Below are positions 59,805 through 64,000 of a stretch of DNA of 64,000 bases, in pieces. The stretch comes from Janthinobacterium sp051380735 (GTDB lineage: Bacteria > Pseudomonadota > Gammaproteobacteria > Burkholderiales > Burkholderiaceae_D): contig NZ_JBNYXQ010000001.1 in the NCBI RefSeq assembly GCF_051380735.1, positions 496,001-560,000 of the forward strand. The letters run 5' to 3'. The number at the start of each line of letters is the position of its first letter. The stretch's first letter is position 1. The position numbers and the translations under genes were made by a program. The notes below the pieces were generated by a model, which did no database searches, had not been told where the DNA came from, and saw nothing but the letters and a program-made list of their open reading frames with translations.

Positions 59805-60854
59805 TTAGCGGAATTGCCCGGCGTACTTCTCGACCTTGGCAATGTTGTCCTTGGTGACGAAACCGGGGCCGGAACTGATATGGCGCGGGCCGTAGATCGG
59901 GGTCAGGCCATATTCGGCCAGGCGCGCCTGGTATTTGGGATTGGCGATCAGGATCTCCTTGACCTTGGCCAGGTCGGTGATCTTCTGCTGCTTCATGATG
60001 GCCATCACGGCGACCGGAATATAGCCTTGCAGGTAAGGTTGCTGGTCGATCGCGAACTGGATGCTGCCATCCTTGATGCCCTTGGTGATCTCTTCCGACA
60101 AGTCAAACGTGGCGAAATACATCTTGCCTTTCAAGCCCATTTTTTCCACCGCGCGCATGGCCGGCGGCGCCGAATCCGGTCCCAGTGCCAGCACGGCCTG
60201 GGTTTTCGGATTGCTGCGCAAATAGGCGCTGACCTTGCTTTCGATCACGCCAGGATCAACGCCGTTGGTGTCCAGCGTGGACGACTTGAAGTCGACCCCC
60301 AGCGCATCGGCAAAGCCGCGGCAGCGTTCGAACGATGAGGCATTCATCGCATAGTGATTCACGCACACGAAGGACTTGATGCCCGCTTCCTTGGCGCGCT
60401 TGCCGGCGCCCAGGCCGGCGTCATACTCGGGCTGGCCGACGTGCATGATGGCTTTCAGCTGTTCGCTTTGCGCCAGGGTGCCCGAATTGATGGTGACGAG
60501 CAGGATTTTTTTCGCCACCACCGTGCCCAGCGGTTTTTGCAGCACGCTGAAGTCGGCGATATCGGCGATCAGGCCATCGTAATTGCGCGCCGCCGATTGC
60601 TCGATCAGGCGCGCCATGTCGGCCAGGTCGCCATTCGGCGGATTACGGTAGTCGACCGTGACATTGAAGTCTTCGCCGGCCTGCTTGATGGCGTTCTTGA
60701 TGGTATTCCACCAGGAATCGGAGTCCGGCGCATGGCTGACCATCACGAATTTTTCGCCCGCCGCATAGCTGGCGCCGCTGCTCAATCCCAGGCTGGCGCC
60801 GATGGCAGCGATGGCCAGGCATTTCAACAAACCCTTGCTCTTGATGCTATACAT
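59805..60854 (-). CDS. Sugar (inositol) ABC transporter substrate-binding protein
   Basis: 349 residues. A Sec signal peptide covers about residues 1-31 (LLKCLAIAAIGASLGLSSGA then SYAAGE). The mature protein is a periplasmic-binding fold of the RbsB type: FVMVSHAPDSDSWWNTIKNA, DMARLIEQSAARNYDGLIAD and ATFDLSEEITKGIKDGSIQF. It is the first gene of the minus-strand inositol operon, with AGGAGA before the ATG. The promoter lies in the 233-base gap to iolG. The substrate is inferred from context; myo-inositol is most likely. Confidence 0.9.
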   Translation of the reverse strand: MYSIKSKGLLKCLAIAAIGASLGLSSGASYAAGEKFVMVSHAPDSDSWWNTIKNAIKQAGEDFNVTVDYRNPPNGDLADMARLIEQSAARNYDGLIADIADFSVLQKPLGTVVAKKILLVTINSGTLAQSEQLKAIMHVGQPEYDAGLGAGKRAKEAGIKSFVCVNHYAMNASSFERCRGFADALGVDFKSSTLDTNGVDPGVIESKVSAYLRSNPKTQAVLALGPDSAPPAMRAVEKMGLKGKMYFATFDLSEEITKGIKDGSIQFAIDQQPYLQGYIPVAVMAIMKQQKITDLAKVKEILIANPKYQARLAEYGLTPIYGPRHISSGPGFVTKDNIAKVEKYAGQFR

Positions 60855-60986
60855 GAATGTCTCCTAGATGGATTAATTTTTATAGTTGTCAGCTTTTGAT
60901 GAAGGGTGACACCGGCTTGCTCGACCGTTACGGCATGCAGTCCGGTGCACTGCGCATAGATTAGTCCAGGCTTACGGCAAACGCAA

Positions 60987-61050
60987 TGAAATTTTCAAGA
61001 ATTTTTCAAATAGAAAATTGTTTCTGTTTTTTTGAAATCGCTCTTATAAT
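60987..61050. promoter_or_regulatory. AT-rich regulatory region between the inositol transporter operon and iolG
   Basis: The 233-base gap is GC-rich except for this stretch. It has a palindrome TGAAATTTTCA (60987-60997), further GAAA/TTTC half-sites (TTTTTC-AAATA-GAAAA) and a perfect -10 sequence TATAAT (61045-61050) about 38 bases before iolG; the -35 is weak. Such repeats could bind an IolR-type (RpiR) regulator. No regulator gene is in the window. Confidence 0.5.
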
Positions 61051-61087
61051 TATTGCGAGACGAACCACCCCAAAACAGGAGACACAG

Positions 61088-62074
61088 ATGATCCAAGTAG
61101 CATTGTTTGGCGCCGGCCGCATCGGCAAAATCCACGCCGCCAACCTGGCCTCTCAGGCCGGCGTACAGTTCAAGTACGTGGTCGACGTCAACGCCGAAGC
61201 GGCCGCCGCGCTGGCCGCCGTCCATGGCGGCAGCAGCGCGTCAGTCGAAGCGGCGCTGGCCGACCCGGAGGTCAAGGCGGTCGTGATCGCGTCGAGCACC
61301 GACACCCACGCCGACCTGATACTGCGCTCGGCCGCTGCCGGCAAGGCCATCTTTTGCGAAAAGCCGGTCGACCTGACGCTGGAGCGCGCGCGCGCCTGCG
61401 CCGCCGCCGTCAAGGAGGCCGGCGTGCTGTGCATGCTGGGCTTCCAGCGCCGCTACGACCCCACATTCCATGCCCTGAAAAAACGCATCGACGCCGGTGA
61501 AATCGGTACGCCGGAGGTGCTGGTGGTCACCAGCCGCGACCCCGGCCCGCCGCCGGTTAGCTACATCAAGGTATCGGGCGGCATCTTCAAGGACATGCTG
61601 ATACACGACTTCGATATCTTCCGCTGGATCCTGGACGACGCCGCCGTCAGCGTGCACGCCACCGGAAGTTGCCTGGTCGATCCGGCCATCGGCGAGGCCG
61701 GCGACCTCGATACGGCGGTGGTGACCATCCGCACCGTCTCGGGCCGCTTGTGCCAGATCAATGCCACGCGCCGCGCCGCCTATGGCTACGACCAGCGCTT
61801 CGAAGTGCTGGGCAGCAAAGGGATGCTGCAGGCGGGCAACCACAAGCCGACCGAAGTGACGGCCTATGGCGCGGTCAATGTCAGCGTGGACAAACCGGAA
61901 GACTTTTTCCTCGAACGCTACCGCGTTGCCTACGCCCAGGAAATGGCGCACTTTTTCGATGCGCTGTGCAATGGCACGCCACTACGCACCACGGTTGAAG
62001 ACGGCCTGAAGGCACTGGAGCTGGCCGAAGCGGCAAGCCTGTCGTGGCGCGAACAGCGCGTCGTTACCCTGTAA
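61088..62074 (+). CDS. iolG: Inositol 2-dehydrogenase IolG
   Basis: 328 residues from ATG 61088, with AGGAG upstream; a longer frame to 60986 runs through the AT-rich promoter and is not coding. IolG oxidises myo-inositol to 2-keto-myo-inositol with NAD. It has the Rossmann motif VALFGAGRIGKIHAANL, the catalytic Lys in FCEKPVDLTLERA, and the Asp/His pair in KDMLIHDFDIFRWIL. It is divergent from the iol catabolic operon, with a second dehydrogenase gene 15 bases downstream. Confidence 0.92.
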   Translation: MIQVALFGAGRIGKIHAANLASQAGVQFKYVVDVNAEAAAALAAVHGGSSASVEAALADPEVKAVVIASSTDTHADLILRSAAAGKAIFCEKPVDLTLERARACAAAVKEAGVLCMLGFQRRYDPTFHALKKRIDAGEIGTPEVLVVTSRDPGPPPVSYIKVSGGIFKDMLIHDFDIFRWILDDAAVSVHATGSCLVDPAIGEAGDLDTAVVTIRTVSGRLCQINATRRAAYGYDQRFEVLGSKGMLQAGNHKPTEVTAYGAVNVSVDKPEDFFLERYRVAYAQEMAHFFDALCNGTPLRTTVEDGLKALELAEAASLSWREQRVVTL

Positions 62075-62089
62075 GCGCCAGGAGAGCAT

Positions 62090-63112
62090 ATGTCATCGCC
62101 AACATTAAAAATCGGCATCGTCGGCCTGGGCCGGCTGGGCCAGCGCCACGCCATCAACCTGGTGCAGCGCGTGCCGAACGCCGACGTCGTCGCCGCCTGC
62201 AGCCCTGTACCTGCCGAGCTGGACTGGGCCGCACGCGAACTGGGCATCACCACCGGCTATGCCGACTATGACGCGCTGCTGGCCCACCCGGGCCTGGACG
62301 CCGTATTCCTCGTCACGCCCACTTCCATGCACCCTGACCAGATCATCGCCGCCCTGCGCGCCGGCAAGCACGTGTTTTGCGAAAAGCCGCTGTCGCTGGA
62401 CCTGACCGACTGCCTGAAGGTGGAAGCGGAAGCGGCGCACCATCCGCACTTGACGACCATGATCGGCTTCGTGCGCCGTTTCGACGCCAGCTACCATGAC
62501 GCGCAGCAAAAGATCGCCCAGGGCCTGATCGGCAAGCCGTATCTGGTGCGCTCGCAAACCTGCGACCAGAATGACCCCAGCGGCGCTTTCATGCGCTTTG
62601 CACCGACCAGCGGCGGCATCTTTCTCGATTGCAGCGTGCACGATATCGACCTGGCGCGCTGGCTGCTGGGCAACCCGACGCCCACCCGCGTGTACGCCAG
62701 CGGCACCAACGCCATCCACAAGGGCCTGCAGGAATTCGGCGACGTTGACAATGGCCTGGGCACGGTCGAATTTTCCGACGGCAGCATGGCCACTTTCATG
62801 GCCTCGCGCACCCTGGCGCACGGCCATGAAACGCTGACGGAAGTGTTCGGCACCAAAGGGCGCCTCAGCGTGGGCAGCAATCCGCGCCTGAACCGCGTCG
62901 AGATTTCGGACCTGCATGGCGTGCGCAATGAGTGCACGCCCGACTTCTACGCCCGCTTTGCCGACGCCTTTCTGATCGAGGCGCAGGAATTTACCGACGC
63001 GGCGCTGGGCCGGCGTACCCTGTCGCTGACCTTGAATGACGCGACAGAAGCAACACGGCTGGCGATCGCCATGACGCAAGCACTGCGCGAGCGACGCATC
63101 GTCGAGTTCTAA
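62090..63112 (+). CDS. Gfo/Idh/MocA-family oxidoreductase (second inositol dehydrogenase-like)
   Basis: 340 residues, with AGGAGA before the ATG. It has the same architecture as IolG: IGIVGLGRLGQRHAINLVQR, FCEKPLSLDLTD with the catalytic Lys, and LDCSVHDIDLARWLL with Asp/His. It could oxidise scyllo-inositol, D-chiro-inositol or another polyol and feed the same pathway. It is co-transcribed with iolG (15-base gap), which supports the inositol link; its exact substrate cannot be read. Confidence 0.88.
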   Translation: MSSPTLKIGIVGLGRLGQRHAINLVQRVPNADVVAACSPVPAELDWAARELGITTGYADYDALLAHPGLDAVFLVTPTSMHPDQIIAALRAGKHVFCEKPLSLDLTDCLKVEAEAAHHPHLTTMIGFVRRFDASYHDAQQKIAQGLIGKPYLVRSQTCDQNDPSGAFMRFAPTSGGIFLDCSVHDIDLARWLLGNPTPTRVYASGTNAIHKGLQEFGDVDNGLGTVEFSDGSMATFMASRTLAHGHETLTEVFGTKGRLSVGSNPRLNRVEISDLHGVRNECTPDFYARFADAFLIEAQEFTDAALGRRTLSLTLNDATEATRLAIAMTQALRERRIVEF

Positions 63113-63135
63113 CTAGCAGTTCGCAGCGAAAATCA

Positions 63136-63162
63136 GGGGTCAGATCCGCCGGGTCTGACCCC
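63136..63162. repeat. Short palindromic repeat (REP-like) after the iolG operon
   Basis: GGGGTCAGATCC-GCC-GGGTCTGACCCC is a 12-bp stem with one mismatch. It could be the terminator of the iolG operon, although no T run follows, and its form resembles dispersed GGGGTCAGA-type palindromes reported from Massilia-like genomes (from memory, not checked). The rest of the 284-base gap shows no gene. Confidence 0.5.
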
Positions 63163-63324
63163 AACCTTTACTTTACCTCACCACTAACCTTCAACCGCCA
63201 ACCCGGCGCTCGTCCCTATCCTTTTGCCATATGCTTGTACTGTCGAGCCTGCTTTAATAGCCAGGCGAGTCTCGACAGCCCTGTACCGTTTGAGTTAAAC
63301 ATACGCACGAGCAATTATTTCATT

Positions 63325-63339
63325 CATGTACTATACATG
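63325..63339. promoter_or_regulatory. Inverted repeat upstream of the gluconate 2-dehydrogenase gene
   Basis: CATGTA-CTA-TACATG is a perfect 6-bp inverted repeat about 60-70 bases before the start, in an AT-rich stretch that probably contains the promoter. A binding protein cannot be named. Confidence 0.35.
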
Positions 63340-63396
63340 CCTGAAAATGTTATCATGCAAGACCCCCTCCCAGCCATACAGCCATAGGAGCATTAC

Positions 63397-64000
63397 ATGA
63401 AAGTCATCGGCATCTCTCCGCAGAGACGCAATTTCCTGCGCAAGGCGGCTGTCGCCGTGCCGGTCGCAGCCGCGGTCGGCGCCATCGGCACGGCCGGCAC
63501 CGTGCTGGCCACCGGCGACGGACAAGCCAAATCGTACCAGCCCACGTACTTCAACGCCGCCGAATGGGCCACCTTGTGCGCGCTGGTCGACCGCCTGATC
63601 CCGGCCGATGCCGAAGGTCCCGGCGCGCTGCAGGCCGGCGTCCACGAATTCATCGACCTGCAAATGAACACGCCTTATGCCTACGGCAAGCTGTGGTTCA
63701 TGCAGCCGCCATTCGTGCCCTCGCCGGAAGAATTCGGCTACCAGTTCCATATGGCGCCGCGCGAACTGTACCGCAGCGCCCTGCCCGGCTTTGCGCAAGC
63801 CGTACAGCGCAAGACCGGCAAGGCCTATACCGACCTGCCCGTGGCGCAGCGCGATGCCCTGATCAGCGAACTGGAAAAAGGCAGCTTGCCCATCGGCGAA
63901 GTTCCGGCCACCGTGTTCTTCAAGCAGCTGCTGCAAAACACGCGCGAAGGCTATTTCTGCGACCCGGCCCATGGCGGCAACAAGGACATGGCGGCCTGGC
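63397..64000 (+). CDS. Gluconate 2-dehydrogenase subunit 3 (gamma), 5' part
   Basis: About 201 residues are visible and the gene runs off the window. ATG 63397 has AGGAG six bases upstream. The N-terminus is a Tat signal (PQRRNFLRKAAVAVPVAAAV). The domain then has YFNAAEWATLCALVDRLIPA, GVHEFIDLQMNTPYAYGKLW and FFKQLLQNTREGYFCDP, typical of the small subunit of membrane-bound FAD gluconate dehydrogenase. This subunit carries the flavoprotein through the Tat pathway. The flavoprotein and cytochrome subunit genes are expected just downstream. Confidence 0.9.
   Translation, partial: MKVIGISPQRRNFLRKAAVAVPVAAAVGAIGTAGTVLATGDGQAKSYQPTYFNAAEWATLCALVDRLIPADAEGPGALQAGVHEFIDLQMNTPYAYGKLWFMQPPFVPSPEEFGYQFHMAPRELYRSALPGFAQAVQRKTGKAYTDLPVAQRDALISELEKGSLPIGEVPATVFFKQLLQNTREGYFCDPAHGGNKDMAAW

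Overview
The window looks like a chromosomal segment of a high-GC betaproteobacterium, most likely Oxalobacteraceae (Janthinobacterium / Duganella / Massilia type). The basis is the style of the proteins, uniform GC-rich codon use, and the combination of RecBCD, NasT-NasS, inositol catabolism and a long flagellar block. The genus is an inference. I see no rRNA, tRNA or CRISPR array.

Region 1 (1-18575) is a flagellar block: fliD (3' part only), fliS, a fliT-like gene, fliK, fliL, fliA, motA, motB, flgM, flgN, a stand-alone flgJ-type glucosaminidase, flgA (reverse strand), then flgBCDEFGHIJKL and a gene of unknown function right after flgL. A private sigma-28 and motor downstream of fliD-fliS, and the flgN/M-A-B...L order, match the lateral (Flag-2, laf/lfg) flagellar systems of Vibrio, Aeromonas and some E. 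coli rather than a normal primary flagellar regulon. FlgJ is split: the rod-cap half sits between flgI and flgK, and the muramidase half lies about 7 kb upstream.

Region 2 (18.6-34.7 kb) is mixed chromosomal content. It holds a family 9 glycosyltransferase, a PACE-type efflux protein with a convergent LysR gene, a DUF882 peptidase-like protein, a degenerate EAL-domain protein, a class II glutamine amidotransferase, a GNAT enzyme, a solitary sulfate-binding protein, a one-domain molybdate (Mop) protein, a LytS/LytR-type two-component pair and a D-Ala-D-Ala endopeptidase. It also holds a divergent aldo/keto reductase-TetR pair with a strong inverted repeat between the genes, a divergent EamA transporter-LysR pair with a perfect palindrome, and a zinc-ribbon protein overlapping that LysR gene.

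Region 3 (34.7-43.7 kb) is recC-recB-recD on the minus strand, with overlapping genes.

Region 4 (43.7-47.8 kb) is an intact IS1595-type insertion sequence (43789-44840, 8-bp target duplication AATTTGTT). It lies in the last codons of a large hybrid histidine kinase gene, so only the last 10 residues of the kinase were replaced, by 17 IS-encoded residues.

Region 5 (47.9-50.7 kb) is nasT-nasS plus a uroporphyrinogen-III methyltransferase: nitrate sensing by antitermination, next to a siroheme-forming enzyme for assimilatory nitrite reductase.

Region 6 (50.7-63.1 kb) is a complete myo-inositol uptake and catabolism locus. A single-NBD sugar ABC transporter, iolC (kinase fused to a DUF2090 aldolase-like domain), iolD, iolE, iolB and mmsA are on the minus strand. 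Two Gfo/Idh/MocA dehydrogenases (iolG and a paralogue) are divergent on the plus strand. The window ends inside a Tat-exported gluconate 2-dehydrogenase subunit 3 gene.
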